Shown: one piece after another, positions 46,206-55,639 of the stretch
How positions within the stretch are numbered: the stretch's first letter is position 1
Layout of the letters: the number at the start of each line of letters is the position of its first letter
Source: Bacillus norwichensis
GTDB lineage: Bacteria > Bacillota > Bacilli > Bacillales > Bacillaceae_C
Assembly (NCBI RefSeq): GCF_014836955.1
Contig: NZ_JACSPV010000012.1
Coordinates: forward strand, 60,142-124,141
Reading direction: 5' to 3'
Length of the DNA stretch: 64,000 nucleotides
Position numbers and translations under genes: made by a program
Notes under the pieces: generated by a model
Databases searched by the model: none
Told to the model about the DNA's origin: nothing
The model's input: the letters and a program-made list of their open reading frames with translations, nothing else

Positions 46206-46970
46206 ATGAATATTTACGTGCTTATGAAAAGAACATTCGACACAGAAGAAAAAATAGCCATTTCAAATGGCCAAATTGAGGAGGATGGAGCAGAGTTTAT
46301 CATCAACCCTTATGATGAGTATGCGATAGAGGAGGCCATCCGTATTCGTGATGATCATGGGGGAGAGGTAACTGTTGTTAGCGTCGGTGGGGAGGATACT
46401 GAGAAACAGATTAGGACAGCGCTGGCAATGGGAGCCGATAAAGCAGCATTGATTGATGTTGAAGATGATTTGGATAATTATGATGAGTTTTCAGCAGCTG
46501 CGATTTTGGCTGAATACCTGAAGGATAAAGACCCAGATCTGATTTTGGCAGGAAACGTTGCCATTGACGGAGGCTCTGGACAGGTTGGGCCGCGTGTTGC
46601 AGATATTTTGGATATTCCATATGTAACGACGATCACTAAACTGGAAATTGATGGTGAAGCTGTGAAAATCGTTCGTGATGTTGAAGGGGACTCTGAGATT
46701 ATTGAAACATCTCTCCCATTACTCGTGACAGCTCAGCAAGGATTAAATGATCCACGGTATCCGTCTTTGCCTGGAATCATGAAAGCGAAGAAAAAACCTT
46801 TGGAAGAATTAGAATTGGATGATTTGGATCTGGATGAGGATGATGTTGAGCCGAAAACGAGAACGGTTGAAATATTCCTTCCACCAGAAAAAGAAGCGGG
46901 CAGGATTCTGGAAGGCGAATTGACAGACCAAGTAAAAGAGCTTGCAGGTTTGCTTACTAAAGTAATATAA
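46206..46970 (+). CDS. etfB: Electron transfer flavoprotein beta subunit
   Basis: Beta subunit (254 residues) of the ETF that accepts electrons from acyl-CoA dehydrogenases. It binds AMP: IRTALAMGADKAALID and DLILAGNVAIDGGSGQVGPRVADIL, with the recognition-loop segment GLNDPRYPSLPGIMKAKKKPLEEL. An acidic stretch (ELDDLDLDEDD) follows. The ATG follows ATAGGAGGTTCGATC. Pairs with etfA downstream. Confidence 0.96.
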   Translation: MNIYVLMKRTFDTEEKIAISNGQIEEDGAEFIINPYDEYAIEEAIRIRDDHGGEVTVVSVGGEDTEKQIRTALAMGADKAALIDVEDDLDNYDEFSAAAILAEYLKDKDPDLILAGNVAIDGGSGQVGPRVADILDIPYVTTITKLEIDGEAVKIVRDVEGDSEIIETSLPLLVTAQQGLNDPRYPSLPGIMKAKKKPLEELELDDLDLDEDDVEPKTRTVEIFLPPEKEAGRILEGELTDQVKELAGLLTKVI

Positions 46971-47005
46971 CATCCCTTTTACAGAGAAACAGGAGGTATG
47001 AAGCA

Positions 47006-47983
47006 ATGGCTAAAAAAGTATTGGTACTCGGTGAACTCCGGGATGGTAGTTTAAGGAATGTTTCATTTGAAGCAATAGCGGCAGGAAAGAAAGTGGCTGA
47101 GAATGGAGAAGTGGTTGCTGTTTTAATTGGTGATTCCGTGAAGGATAAAGCGGGTGAAATGATTCATTACGGGGCGGATCGTGCAATTACAGTAGAAGAT
47201 GAACAATTAAAATATTATACTTCAGATGGTTTTTCACAAGCGTTTATGGCAGTTGTCAATGAAGAAGAACCGGATGTTATCGTCTTTGGGCATACATCTC
47301 TGGGAAAAGATCTTTCTCCGAAGATTGCCAGCAAATTGAACACGGGCCTTATTTCTGATGTGACAGCCATTGAAGAAGGCAATGATGGGGTACTATTTAC
47401 CCGGCCCATCTATTCAGGAAAGGCATTTGAGAAGAAAGTCATTACGGATGGCATCACATTTTTTACAATCAGACCAAATAACATCGAACCACTGGCTAAG
47501 GATGAGTCCAGAAGCGGTGCAGTTACGCCAGTTGGCGCAGAAATAAAAAATTTGCGAACGATTATTAAAGAGGTTATTACAAAAGCAAGTGAAGGAGTGG
47601 ACTTATCCGAAGCGAAAGTCATTGTTGCGGGTGGACGCGGTGTAAAAAGTGCAGACGGCTTTGAGCCGTTGAAGGAACTTGCAGATGTTCTGGGCGGTGC
47701 AGTTGGAGCTTCACGTGGCGCTTGTGATGCTGATTATTGTGATTACTCATTGCAAATCGGCCAAACTGGAAAAGTTGTTACACCGGATCTTTATATTGCT
47801 TGTGGAATATCTGGGGCCATTCAACATATGGCAGGTATGTCCAACTCAAAAGTGATCGTCGCCATAAACAAGGATCCAGAAGCAAATATCTTTAATGTAG
47901 CGGACTACGGAATCGTCGGCGACTTGTTTGAAGTGGTTCCACTTTTAACTGAAGAATTTAAGAAAATAAAAGTATCCTCATAA
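47006..47983 (+). CDS. etfA: Electron transfer flavoprotein alpha subunit
   Basis: Alpha subunit (325 residues) carrying FAD. The C-terminal FAD-binding domain shows VIVAGGRGVKSADGFEPLKELAD, GGAVGASRGACDADY, QIGQTGKVVTPDLYIACGISGAIQH and VIVAINKDPEANIFNVADYGIVGD. The ATG follows ACAGGAGGTATGAAGCA. Last of the fadR operon; trxA follows with its own promoter-like element. Confidence 0.97.
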   Translation: MAKKVLVLGELRDGSLRNVSFEAIAAGKKVAENGEVVAVLIGDSVKDKAGEMIHYGADRAITVEDEQLKYYTSDGFSQAFMAVVNEEEPDVIVFGHTSLGKDLSPKIASKLNTGLISDVTAIEEGNDGVLFTRPIYSGKAFEKKVITDGITFFTIRPNNIEPLAKDESRSGAVTPVGAEIKNLRTIIKEVITKASEGVDLSEAKVIVAGGRGVKSADGFEPLKELADVLGGAVGASRGACDADYCDYSLQIGQTGKVVTPDLYIACGISGAIQHMAGMSNSKVIVAINKDPEANIFNVADYGIVGDLFEVVPLLTEEFKKIKVSS

Positions 47984-48090
47984 AAAATTTGACTGTGGGA
48001 ATATTAAAATTGCAGGCAGATTGTTAGCGTGGATTGAATCCTGATGATATACTTGCCTTAGTTTCGGATAGTATATTAGGAGGTAAAGAT

Positions 48091-48405
48091 ATGGCTATTG
48101 TTAATGCAACCGACGAAAATTTCAAAGCTGAAACCGGCGAAGGAGTCGTTCTCGTAGACTTTTGGGCACCTTGGTGCGGTCCGTGTAAAATGATTGCTCC
48201 AGTTCTTGAAGAGTTGGACGGTGATCTTGGTGATAAAGTGAAAATCGCAAAAGTGAACGTAGATGAGAACCAAGATACAGCAAGCCAGTTCGGTGTCATG
48301 AGTATTCCGACATTAATCGTAATGAAAAACGGAGAAGTCGTTGATAAAACTGTAGGCTTCCAGCCGAAAGAAGCGTTGGCAGATTTGGTGAATAAACACC
48401 TGTAA
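48091..48405 (+). CDS. trxA: Thioredoxin
   Basis: Thioredoxin, 104 residues, the main disulfide reductant. The active site is FWAPWCGPCKMIAP, and the cis-proline lies in GVMSIPTLIVMK. The ATG follows TTAGGAGGTAAAGAT; a 19-codon longer frame exists but has no conserved content. An extended -10 TGATATACT at 48045 may drive it. A strong terminator follows. Confidence 0.97.
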   Translation: MAIVNATDENFKAETGEGVVLVDFWAPWCGPCKMIAPVLEELDGDLGDKVKIAKVNVDENQDTASQFGVMSIPTLIVMKNGEVVDKTVGFQPKEALADLVNKHL

Positions 48406-48417
48406 GCCACTGAAAAG

Positions 48418-48446
48418 TCCGAGCGAACCCGCTCGGATTTTTTTTT
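48418..48446 (+). terminator. trxA terminator
   Basis: Perfect 8-bp stem TCCGAGCG/CGCTCGGA, AACC loop, nine T residues. Confidence 0.95.
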
Positions 48447-48601
48447 TGAAAAAAAGAATGTTTGAGTCTATGATAAATATTAATGAAGGAAAAAACAGTT
48501 TTGTTCAACTTCGACGGGCGTGCGTCCCATAAAATGAATGCTATTAGGCTTATAATGGCTTGATAGCGGCGTGGAACAGGTCTCGACGTGAGACATGAAC
48601 T

Positions 48602-48757
48602 TTTAACTTCATTCAGCAGAAGTCTCCCACTCCTGTAAGTGGTATGATGAATGTGTATTGATATTCCATACAGCGGGGTTCATGAATAAAGTTGCAGCCT
48701 TCGGCAGATGTCACAGATTTTATCGAGCGGAGCTCAATACGCCAAGGCGAATTTGAT
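48602..48757 (+). repeat. Repeat family A, copy A7 (internally deleted)
   Basis: The left half is intact up to GGGGTTCATGAATAAAG. The right half keeps CTTCGGCAGATGTCACAGAT and TTTATCGAGCGGAGCTCAATA but has lost the AAATCTGGGCGCAAA part, joining directly to GCCAAGGCGAATTTGAT. It lies in the trxA-uvrC gap, about 160 nt before uvrC. Confidence 0.82.
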
Positions 48758-48915
48758 TATTTTTTGGAAAAAATCTCCCTCTTCAAATATTTGCAAAGCA
48801 AAGCAATTGGTAAGGGGAAGATAAGTTTCAGTTGGGCGTTAGCCCAAAGACATTTTCATGTTGTCTTTGTGCTGATTCGAAGCATTTGTGCAATTCAAAT
48901 TGGGAGGTCACTTCC

Positions 48916-50688
48916 TTGAATCATTTAATAAAACATAAATTGGAAATTTTACCTGACCAACCTGGCTGTTACTTAATGAAGGATAGACAGGGGACTATCA
49001 TCTATGTAGGGAAAGCAAAGAAGTTAAAAAATCGAGTGCGCTCCTATTTTACAGGGTCTCACGATACCAAGACGCAGCGGCTCGTTTCTGAGATCCAAGA
49101 CTTTGAATATATTGTCACTTCTTCTAATGTTGAAGCACTTATCTTAGAAATGAATCTGATTAAAAAACACACTCCCAAGTATAACGTCTTGCTCAAAGAC
49201 GATAAGAGCTACCCATATATTAAATTGACGAATGAGCGGCATCCAAGACTGATCATCACCCGAAAGGTGAAGAAAGACAGAGCAAAATATTTTGGGCCAT
49301 ATCCAAACGCACAGGCGGCTCATGAAACGAAAAAACTGCTTGATCGGTTGTACCCCCTCAGAAAATGTCAGTCGCTTCCTGACAGAGTCTGTTTGTATTA
49401 CCATCTTGGGCAATGTTATGCGCCGTGTGTCAATGAAGTCAGTCAGGAAACGTACAAGCAGATTACAGATGAAATCACGAAGTTTTTAAACGGCGGATAT
49501 AAGACGATCAAAAATGAACTCCAGAATAAAATGATCGAAGCTGCTGAACAACTTGAATTTGAGCGGGCGAAAGAATATAGGGACCAAATCAGCAATATTG
49601 AAACAACAATGGAAAAGCAAACAATCATTTCTTCGGATTTCATCAATCGGGATGTGTTTGGATATGCCATCGATAAAGGATGGATGTGTGTCCAGGTATT
49701 CTTTATCCGTCAGGGAAAATTAATTGAACGGGATGTATCTTTGTTCCCGGTCTACGGAGATCAGGAAGAAGAATTCCTTACATTTTTAGGCCAATTTTAC
49801 CTCCAACCACAGCATTTCAAGCCAAAAGAGATCCTTTTGCCCGAATCGGTAGATGAATCCATGGCAGAGCAGCTAGTTCAGACAAAAATTCTGATACCGA
49901 AAAGGGGACAAAAGAAGGATCTTGTTCAGTTGGCTGAAAAAAATGCGAAAGTCTCCCTCCACGATAAATTTGCCTTGATCGAAAGGGACGAAGAGAGAAC
50001 AATCCGCGCGGTTGAGAAGCTTGGGGAAGCGATGGGCATTTATACGCCGTATCGGATTGAGTCTTTTGATAACTCTAATATTCAAGGAGCTGATCCGGTA
50101 TCAGCAATGGTTGTTTTTATAAATGGAAAGCCAGATAGGAAGGAATACCGCAAATATAAAATCAAGACTGTGGAAGGACCCGATGATTATGAGTCAATGA
50201 GGGAAGTTGTCAGAAGAAGGTATTCCAGAGTATTAAAAGATGGTCTTCCGCTGCCCGATCTGATTCTGATTGACGGAGGAAAAGGGCAGGTTGAGGCAGC
50301 AAAGGATATATTGGAACAGGAGCTTGGATTGGACATTCCAGTGGCAGGATTGGCAAAGGACGAAAAACATAAAACTTCTCAGCTTTTATTTGGAGATCCA
50401 CTGGCTGTTGTTCCGTTAGCAAGGAACAGTCAGGAGTTTTATTTGATGCAAAGAGTTCAGGATGAAGTGCATCGATTTGCCATCACATTTCATCGCCAAC
50501 TCAGAGGGAAATCCGCATTCCAGTCAGTCTTGGACGAGGTGTCCGGCATTGGCCCGGCAAGGAAGCAGAAGCTTCTGAAGCATTTTGGCTCATTAAAGAA
50601 AATGAAAGAAGCAGATATTGAGGAAATAACCAAACTAGGCATTCCAATGCCTACCGCAGTCAATTTGATTGAAAAATTGAAAGAATAG
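48916..50688 (+). CDS. uvrC: UvrABC system protein C
   Basis: Excinuclease subunit of about 590 residues that makes both incisions in nucleotide excision repair. N-terminal GIY-YIG nuclease ([24 protein letters not shown]), cysteine-containing region CVNEV, UVR motif near 200-235 ([20 protein letters not shown]), UvrC RNase-H-like domain ([35 protein letters not shown]) and C-terminal HhH ([18 protein letters not shown]). The TTG start has GGGAGG eight bases upstream; a longer in-frame extension lacks homology. Follows trxA, as in B. subtilis. Confidence 0.97.
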   Translation: MNHLIKHKLEILPDQPGCYLMKDRQGTIIYVGKAKKLKNRVRSYFTGSHDTKTQRLVSEIQDFEYIVTSSNVEALILEMNLIKKHTPKYNVLLKDDKSYPYIKLTNERHPRLIITRKVKKDRAKYFGPYPNAQAAHETKKLLDRLYPLRKCQSLPDRVCLYYHLGQCYAPCVNEVSQETYKQITDEITKFLNGGYKTIKNELQNKMIEAAEQLEFERAKEYRDQISNIETTMEKQTIISSDFINRDVFGYAIDKGWMCVQVFFIRQGKLIERDVSLFPVYGDQEEEFLTFLGQFYLQPQHFKPKEILLPESVDESMAEQLVQTKILIPKRGQKKDLVQLAEKNAKVSLHDKFALIERDEERTIRAVEKLGEAMGIYTPYRIESFDNSNIQGADPVSAMVVFINGKPDRKEYRKYKIKTVEGPDDYESMREVVRRRYSRVLKDGLPLPDLILIDGGKGQVEAAKDILEQELGLDIPVAGLAKDEKHKTSQLLFGDPLAVVPLARNSQEFYLMQRVQDEVHRFAITFHRQLRGKSAFQSVLDEVSGIGPARKQKLLKHFGSLKKMKEADIEEITKLGIPMPTAVNLIEKLKE

Positions 50689-50717
50689 TTGAATATGAAG
50701 AAACTGCGTGCTATAAT
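50689..50717 (+). promoter_or_regulatory. SigA-type promoter of the lysC leader
   Basis: TTGAAT, 17 nt, TATAAT with TG one base upstream, starting right after the uvrC stop. Confidence 0.85.
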
Positions 50718-50723
50718 GAGTCG

Positions 50724-50990
50724 AAATCAATAAATTGATAGAGGCGCAAACCTTAATGAGTAGTAATCTGGAGAAGCGTGGGCTTCGAGGAAGGGTTTAT
50801 GAAAGGGAAGGATTGCCGAAGTGAAAATAAGTCCCATGATTATTTTTGCTGGTTCTGTTATTGAATAAATACAGAATTGTCAGTATGAACTGATTCATAC
50901 TGGAGGGCTATCTCATGTTGTGGTTTTTTCACTTTTATTTAATTGTGACTCACAAGCAATGAGAGGAGACTCTCATTGCTTTTTTTAATG
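50724..50990 (+). promoter_or_regulatory. Lysine riboswitch (L box) with terminator
   Basis: The aptamer (about 50737-50914) shows the family blocks GATAGAGGCGC, AATGAGTAGTAA, GGGTTTATGAAAGGG, GCCGAAG, TACTGGAGGGCTATC; P1 pairs GATAG with CTATC. The expression platform ends in GCAATGAGAG/CTCTCATTGC and T7. Lysine binding should cause termination before lysC. Confidence 0.94.
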
Positions 50991-51044
50991 CGAAGGAAAG
51001 TATAAAGATAATCTGAACTTTCCTTTCAAAGTCTAAGAGCAATA

Positions 51045-51133
51045 GCTAGCTCCAGCGTCTATCGATTAGCAGGCTTTGTGTTCTCTCTTACGATAGTATC
51101 AACATCGGCTCCGGTCGACAGGCGTTTGCGCTT
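51045..51133 (+). repeat. Repeat family B, copy B8
   Basis: AGCGTCTATCGA and TCGACAGGCGTT at the ends form an imperfect 12-bp inverted repeat. It ends in TTGCGCTTATC, 30 nt before lysC, between the riboswitch terminator and the coding region. Confidence 0.7.
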
Positions 51134-51163
51134 ATCTTAATTATTAAAGAAAGAAGGTAGATT

Positions 51164-52396
51164 ATGGGTACCGTAGTCATCAAATTCGGAGGCTCATCGC
51201 TTAGCACAACCGATAAAATCAAAAATGCTGCAAGAAGGATTATTGCAGAAAAGGAAAATGGAAAAAAAGTCGTGGCAGTTGTTTCGGCAATGGGCAAAAC
51301 GACTGACCAGCTATTGACCCTGGCTGGTGAAATTACAGCACGTCCTGCAAAACGCGAAATGGACATGTTGCTTGCCACTGGGGAACAAGTATCCATTTCA
51401 TTATTGTCGATGGCATTGACAGAAATGGGAGCTGAAGCTGTTTCTTTGACTGGCTGGCAGGCAGGAATCATCACGGAAAAAGTGCATAATAATGCAAGAA
51501 TCGTTGATGTTAAAGCGGATCATATAGAGAAAATTTTACAAGAAGGAAAAACAATCGTAGCGGCCGGCTTCCAAGGTGTAACGGAAGACGGGGAAATCAC
51601 TACTCTTGGTAGAGGTGGATCAGACACGACTGCAGTAGCTCTAGCGGCTGCACTCAAAGCCGAACGCTGCTCCATCTGTACAGATGTAACTGGGGTCTTC
51701 ACGTCCGATCCGCGTTATGTCCCACAGGCGCGCAAGTTAGCATCCATTTCCTATGATGAAATGCTTGAGCTTGCAAATCTTGGCGCGGGTGTACTCCACC
51801 CACGTGCTGTTGAGTTTGCAAAAAATCATTCCGTCTCACTAGAAGTAAGATCAAGTAGTGAAAATGAAAAAGGTACAGTAATTGAGGAGGAAGCTTCCAT
51901 GGAAAAGAATTTGATTGTACGTGGTGTAGCGTTTGAAGACGACATTACAAGAATGACAGTATTTGGGTTGAAAAATGAAATAACTGGACTTTCGTCTGTT
52001 TTTTCTACCCTAGCTGCCAATCAGATTGATGTAGATATTATTATCCAAAGTCAAACAGAAAATGAGACGAATCTCTCATTTTCTATCAAAGATAAAGACC
52101 GCCAGGAAGCGGTAGAAGTATTGGAAAAAGAAAAAGGATCAATCGGATTTGACCATATTGAATGTGAGACCGGTCTTTCCAAAGTATCCATTGTTGGATC
52201 AGGAATGGTTTCCAATCCTGGTGTAGCAGCGAAAATGTTTGCTGTATTGGCGGAAAATGGAATCCAATCAAAAATGGTCAGCACTTCTGAGATCAAAGTG
52301 TCAGTACTTGTGGATGCTGAGCAAATGAAACCGGCTGCCCAGCATTTGCATGATGCTTTTGAATTAGGTGTACTTGAAGAGACGGCCTCAAAATAA
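51164..52396 (+). CDS. lysC: Aspartokinase II, alpha subunit
   Basis: Lysine-sensitive aspartate kinase, 410 residues, first step to lysine, methionine, threonine and dipicolinate. The kinase domain begins [30 protein letters not shown] and [13 protein letters not shown] are ATP and aspartate blocks. Two C-terminal ACT domains (about 255-400) hold [21 protein letters not shown] and [22 protein letters not shown]. The ATG follows AGAAAGAAGGTAGATT. It is controlled by the upstream lysine riboswitch and contains an internal start for the beta subunit. Confidence 0.96.
   Translation: MGTVVIKFGGSSLSTTDKIKNAARRIIAEKENGKKVVAVVSAMGKTTDQLLTLAGEITARPAKREMDMLLATGEQVSISLLSMALTEMGAEAVSLTGWQAGIITEKVHNNARIVDVKADHIEKILQEGKTIVAAGFQGVTEDGEITTLGRGGSDTTAVALAAALKAERCSICTDVTGVFTSDPRYVPQARKLASISYDEMLELANLGAGVLHPRAVEFAKNHSVSLEVRSSSENEKGTVIEEEASMEKNLIVRGVAFEDDITRMTVFGLKNEITGLSSVFSTLAANQIDVDIIIQSQTENETNLSFSIKDKDRQEAVEVLEKEKGSIGFDHIECETGLSKVSIVGSGMVSNPGVAAKMFAVLAENGIQSKMVSTSEIKVSVLVDAEQMKPAAQHLHDAFELGVLEETASK
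51899..52396 (+). CDS. lysC: Aspartokinase II, beta subunit (internal in-frame start in lysC)
   Basis: In-frame ATG at codon 246 preceded by GAGGAGG at an 8-nt spacing, inside lysC. Translation gives about 165 residues beginning [15 protein letters not shown], which is the ACT regulatory region. B. subtilis aspartokinase II is an alpha2-beta2 enzyme with the beta chain made from such an overlapping start, so the same is inferred here. Confidence 0.75.
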   Translation: MEKNLIVRGVAFEDDITRMTVFGLKNEITGLSSVFSTLAANQIDVDIIIQSQTENETNLSFSIKDKDRQEAVEVLEKEKGSIGFDHIECETGLSKVSIVGSGMVSNPGVAAKMFAVLAENGIQSKMVSTSEIKVSVLVDAEQMKPAAQHLHDAFELGVLEETASK

Positions 52397-52402
52397 GAGA
52401 AC

Positions 52403-52428
52403 AGCCTGCCTCTAATTGGAGGCAGGCT
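52403..52428 (+). terminator. Strong hairpin after lysC
   Basis: Perfect 10-bp stem AGCCTGCCTC/GAGGCAGGCT, 6-nt loop. There is no T run on either strand, so it may be a transcript-end stabiliser rather than an intrinsic terminator. Confidence 0.55.
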
Positions 52429-52463
52429 CTGCTTATGCAGCGATACATACTCATCATTTGAAA

Positions 52464-52925
52464 TTAATCAGACAGGCCAGCTTTATGATCCCAGCGAACG
52501 ACAAAAGTCACTTTACCTTGTTTTTTATTGACTTCTTCAAAAGCCTCGGCTGTCGCCTGTTTTATGCATTGCACCTGTTCAGCAAGAAATCCTGCTTCAA
52601 GGCGGAAGCTGGGGTCTGACCCCATGACAAGACGTCTTTCGACAATGTCGCCACTTAATTCCAGGCGAAATTCGTTTTTCTTTTCATGGACTATATGTAG
52701 GTGTCCCCAGCCGGATTCCTTAAAGAACTCAATGGATTCGTCCACTGATAGGAGCGGAAACCTCCGGGCAATATGTTTTCCCGCCCAATAGGAAATTTCA
52801 TGAGTATCGCCGCCAAGCAGCTCGGGAATGAGTATGTCTCTTAACAATTCATACGCAAAAACGGGTACTACTGACTGTTCTTTGTTTTCTAAGGGAGGGG
52901 CTTCATGTTTGGATAATGATTTCAC
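52464..52925 (-). CDS. yslB: YslB-like DUF2507 protein
   Basis: A 153-residue soluble protein of the YslB/DUF2507 group, distantly like heme-NO-binding or V4R folds. Family-like blocks are FAYELLRDILIPELLG, EISYWAGKHIARRFP, FKESGWGHLHI and FRLEAGFLAEQVQ. Function unknown. The start is GTG behind GTGAGGAATTATA. It lies between lysC and sdhC, as in B. subtilis (uvrC-lysC-yslB-sdhC), on the opposite strand. The GGGGTCAGACCCC core of repeat C lies in frame within it, coding VMGSDPS. Confidence 0.88.
   Translation of the reverse strand: MKSLSKHEAPPLENKEQSVVPVFAYELLRDILIPELLGGDTHEISYWAGKHIARRFPLLSVDESIEFFKESGWGHLHIVHEKKNEFRLELSGDIVERRLVMGSDPSFRLEAGFLAEQVQCIKQATAEAFEEVNKKQGKVTFVVRWDHKAGLSD
52610..52622 (-). 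repeat. Repeat C palindromic core inside yslB coding sequence
   Basis: The + strand reads GGGGTCTGACCCC (GGGGTCAGACCCC on the coding strand), identical to the core of the intergenic repeat C units. It is in frame and does not break yslB. Confidence 0.7.
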
Positions 52926-53046
52926 TATAATTCCTCACTTTCAAATATGAGTATATTATAAACGAAGGCAAAGTGTAAGTGGGCAGGAAACTTATTACGA
53001 ATTGGATTCTTTATTCAATTTAGAATAAATTAAGAAACCCCTTATC

Positions 53047-53075
53047 TTGACGAGGCAGGGCGAGGGGAGTAGAAT
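53047..53075 (+). promoter_or_regulatory. sdhCAB promoter
   Basis: TTGACG, 17 nt, TAGAAT, about 105 nt before the sdhC start. Confidence 0.75.
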
Positions 53076-53085
53076 GAAATATGGT

Positions 53086-53172
53086 CACAACTTTGTTACA
53101 AACATTTATGTTGTTCGACATGCCCAATCGGACAAAAACTGTCAAAGGAGCAGACGCTTAATTACTAAGGGG
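53086..53172 (+). pseudogene. Remnant of a histidine-phosphatase N-terminus in the sdhC leader
   Basis: The frame reads FVTNIYVVRHAQSDKN followed by RRLITKGGK. This resembles the start of histidine phosphatases (phosphoglycerate mutase-like): a beta strand, catalytic RHAQS, and a PLTxKG-like block. It runs directly into the sdhC Shine-Dalgarno and lacks the rest of the domain. There is no proper start, so it is probably a relic, now leader RNA. Confidence 0.5.
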
Positions 53173-53180
53173 GGTAAATC

Positions 53181-53807
53181 GTGGCAGGAAAAAATGAGTT
53201 TTATTGGCGCAGGTTGCACTCTTTACTTGGAGTAATTCCAGTAGGGGTCTTTTTAGTGCAACACTTGATCATCAACCATTTCGCTACACTTGGCGAAGAG
53301 GCGTTCAACAATGCGGCAGGATTTATAGGAGATGTTCCTTATATCATTGTCCTAGAATTTGTTGTTATCTACATACCATTATTGTTTCACGCCATTTTAG
53401 GGATTTATATCGCATTTACAGCGAAGAATAATCCGGTCAGATTGAGCTTTTTTCGTAACTGGATGTTCGCCTTGCAACGAATAACAGGAATTATCTTATT
53501 GTTCTTTATTGCGTGGCATGTATGGGAAACACGCATCCAAAAAGCACTTGGAGCAGATGTGGACTTCCAAATGATGTCGGATATTCTGTCTAACCCGGTC
53601 ATGTTGATCATCTATATTCTTGGAGTCTTGTCCGCTACATTCCACTTATCAAATGGACTATGGGGATTCCTGGTAAAATGGGGCATTACACAATCACCGA
53701 GAGCCCAATATATCTCTTCTTGGGTAATGGGAATTATTTTTGTGATTATTTCTACTGTCGGAATTCGTGCGGCTCTTGCTTTTGCCTATCCACAATGGTT
53801 TGTATGA
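53181..53807 (+). CDS. sdhC: Succinate dehydrogenase cytochrome b-558 subunit
   Basis: Membrane anchor (208 residues) of the Bacillus-type complex II, with five membrane segments and two b hemes. Candidate axial histidines are in RRLHSLLGVIPVG, IPLLFHAILGIY, FFIAWHVWETR and ATFHLSNGLWG. It feeds electrons to menaquinone. The GTG start follows AAGGGGGGTAAATC. First gene of sdhCAB. Confidence 0.96.
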   Translation: MAGKNEFYWRRLHSLLGVIPVGVFLVQHLIINHFATLGEEAFNNAAGFIGDVPYIIVLEFVVIYIPLLFHAILGIYIAFTAKNNPVRLSFFRNWMFALQRITGIILLFFIAWHVWETRIQKALGADVDFQMMSDILSNPVMLIIYILGVLSATFHLSNGLWGFLVKWGITQSPRAQYISSWVMGIIFVIISTVGIRAALAFAYPQWFV

Positions 53808-53876
53808 TGGACCCAAAATGACTTTGTTGCGGGAAGACGACACAATTAGATGTATGAAAAGGAGTGTAACCTTTCG

Positions 53877-55637
53877 ATGAGCAAGGGCAAAATCATTGTC
53901 GTCGGCGGTGGATTAGCCGGCCTGATGGCAACTATTAAAATTGCAGAAGAAGGAAATTCGGTGGATCTTTTCTCCCTTGTACCCGTAAAGAGATCCCACT
54001 CTGTCTGTGCGCAGGGCGGTATCAATGGTGCGGTTAACACAAAGGGTGAAGGCGACTCGCCTATGATCCATTTTGACGATACAGTTTACGGTGGAGACTT
54101 TTTGGCCAACCAGCCGCCAGTCAAGGCGATGTGTGAGGCAGCTCCTTCAATAATCAATCTTTTGGACAGAATGGGCGTTATGTTCAACAGAACACCGGAA
54201 GGCTTGCTTGACTTCCGACGTTTCGGTGGTACTCAGCATCACCGTACAGCTTTCGCGGGTGCTACAACAGGCCAGCAGCTGTTATATGCTCTTGATGAGC
54301 AGGTTCGCCGCCATGAAGTGGCTGGACTTGTTAACAAGTATGAAGGCTGGGATTTCTTAGGTATTATCCAAGACGATAATGGCGAATGTCAAGGAATCGT
54401 AGCCCAAAACCTAAATACAATGGAAATCCAATCATTCCCTGCAGATGCTGTTATTATGGCGACTGGCGGACCTGGAATTATCTTTGGTAAGTCAACTAAC
54501 TCTGTCATTAACACAGGATCAGCGGCTTCCATCGTCTACCAGCAGGGTGCTACCTATTCGAATGGTGAATTCATCCAGATTCACCCGACTGCTATCCCTG
54601 GTGATGACAAGCTTCGTCTGATGAGTGAGTCAGCACGTGGTGAAGGTGGACGAGTTTGGACATATAAAGATGGAAAACCTTGGTATTTCCTTGAAGAAAA
54701 ATATCCGGCATATGGAAACCTCGTACCGCGTGACATTGCTACACGGGAAATTTTCCATGTCTGTGTAGATATGAAACTTGGTGTAAATGGGGAAAACATG
54801 GTTTACCTTGACCTTTCCCACAAAGATCCAAAAGAATTGGATATTAAACTTGGCGGAATCATCGAGATCTATGAGAAGTTTACTGGAGATGATCCTCGAA
54901 AAGTTCCAATGAAAATCTTCCCAGCAGTCCACTACTCAATGGGCGGTTTATGGGTTGACTATGAACAACATACAAACATCAAAGGTTTATTTGCAGCTGG
55001 TGAATGTGATTATTCACAGCACGGTGCGAACCGTTTAGGTGCAAACTCATTGCTTTCAGCAATTTATGGAGGAATGGTTGCGGGTCCTGAAGCTGTTAAA
55101 TATGTAAATGGACTAGAGAAGAGTGTTGAAGATCTTCCTTCTTCATTATTTGATGCAGCAGTTAAAAAAGAAGAAGAAAAATGGTCAGATATCACATCTC
55201 TTGATGGAACAGAAAATGCTTATGTACTCCATAAAGAGCTTGGTGAATGGATGACAAACAGCGTAACGGTTGTTCGTGAAAATAAAAACTTGAAAGCAAC
55301 CGACGATAAAATTCTTGAGTTGATGGAACGCTGGAAAAACATCAATATCAACGATACAGCCAGCTGGAGTAATCAGGGTGCTATGTTCACAAGACAATTG
55401 TGGAACATGATGCAGCTTGCGCGTGTTATCACAATCGGTGCTCTGAACCGTAATGAAAGCCGCGGCGCTCACTATAAGCCTGAATTCCCTGACCGTAATG
55501 ACTCAGAATGGCTGAAAACAACTATGGCTGATTTCAACCCTGCTAAAAATCAACCGGAATTCAGCTACGCGGATGTAGATGTATCCCTTATTAAGCCTCG
55601 TAAAAGGGACTATACTAAGAAGAAAGAGGAGAAATAA
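53877..55637 (+). CDS. sdhA: Succinate dehydrogenase flavoprotein subunit
   Basis: FAD subunit, 586 residues, oxidises succinate to fumarate. FAD-binding start VVGGGLAGLMATIKIAEEG; RSHSVCAQGGINGA carries the histidine for covalent FAD (about residue 41). GGTQHHRTAFAG, QIHPTAIPGDDKLRLMSESARGEGG and AGECDYSQHGANRLGANSLLSA are substrate/FAD blocks. The ATG is chosen over an upstream frame because AAAAGGAGTG lies ten bases before it. sdhB begins 2 nt after its stop. Confidence 0.98.
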   Translation: MSKGKIIVVGGGLAGLMATIKIAEEGNSVDLFSLVPVKRSHSVCAQGGINGAVNTKGEGDSPMIHFDDTVYGGDFLANQPPVKAMCEAAPSIINLLDRMGVMFNRTPEGLLDFRRFGGTQHHRTAFAGATTGQQLLYALDEQVRRHEVAGLVNKYEGWDFLGIIQDDNGECQGIVAQNLNTMEIQSFPADAVIMATGGPGIIFGKSTNSVINTGSAASIVYQQGATYSNGEFIQIHPTAIPGDDKLRLMSESARGEGGRVWTYKDGKPWYFLEEKYPAYGNLVPRDIATREIFHVCVDMKLGVNGENMVYLDLSHKDPKELDIKLGGIIEIYEKFTGDDPRKVPMKIFPAVHYSMGGLWVDYEQHTNIKGLFAAGECDYSQHGANRLGANSLLSAIYGGMVAGPEAVKYVNGLEKSVEDLPSSLFDAAVKKEEEKWSDITSLDGTENAYVLHKELGEWMTNSVTVVRENKNLKATDDKILELMERWKNININDTASWSNQGAMFTRQLWNMMQLARVITIGALNRNESRGAHYKPEFPDRNDSEWLKTTMADFNPAKNQPEFSYADVDVSLIKPRKRDYTKKKEEK

Positions 55638-55639
55638 GG

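Noticed and set aside
48502..48560. SOS (LexA) box before uvrC
   Set aside because: No GAAC-N4-GTTC-type palindrome was found in the trxA-uvrC gap; nearby TCTCGACGTGAGA is a different palindrome.
53047..53235. 62-codon frame before sdhC as an intact gene
   Set aside because: It contains only the first part of a histidine-phosphatase-like sequence and then runs out of frame into sdhC; treated as a relic.
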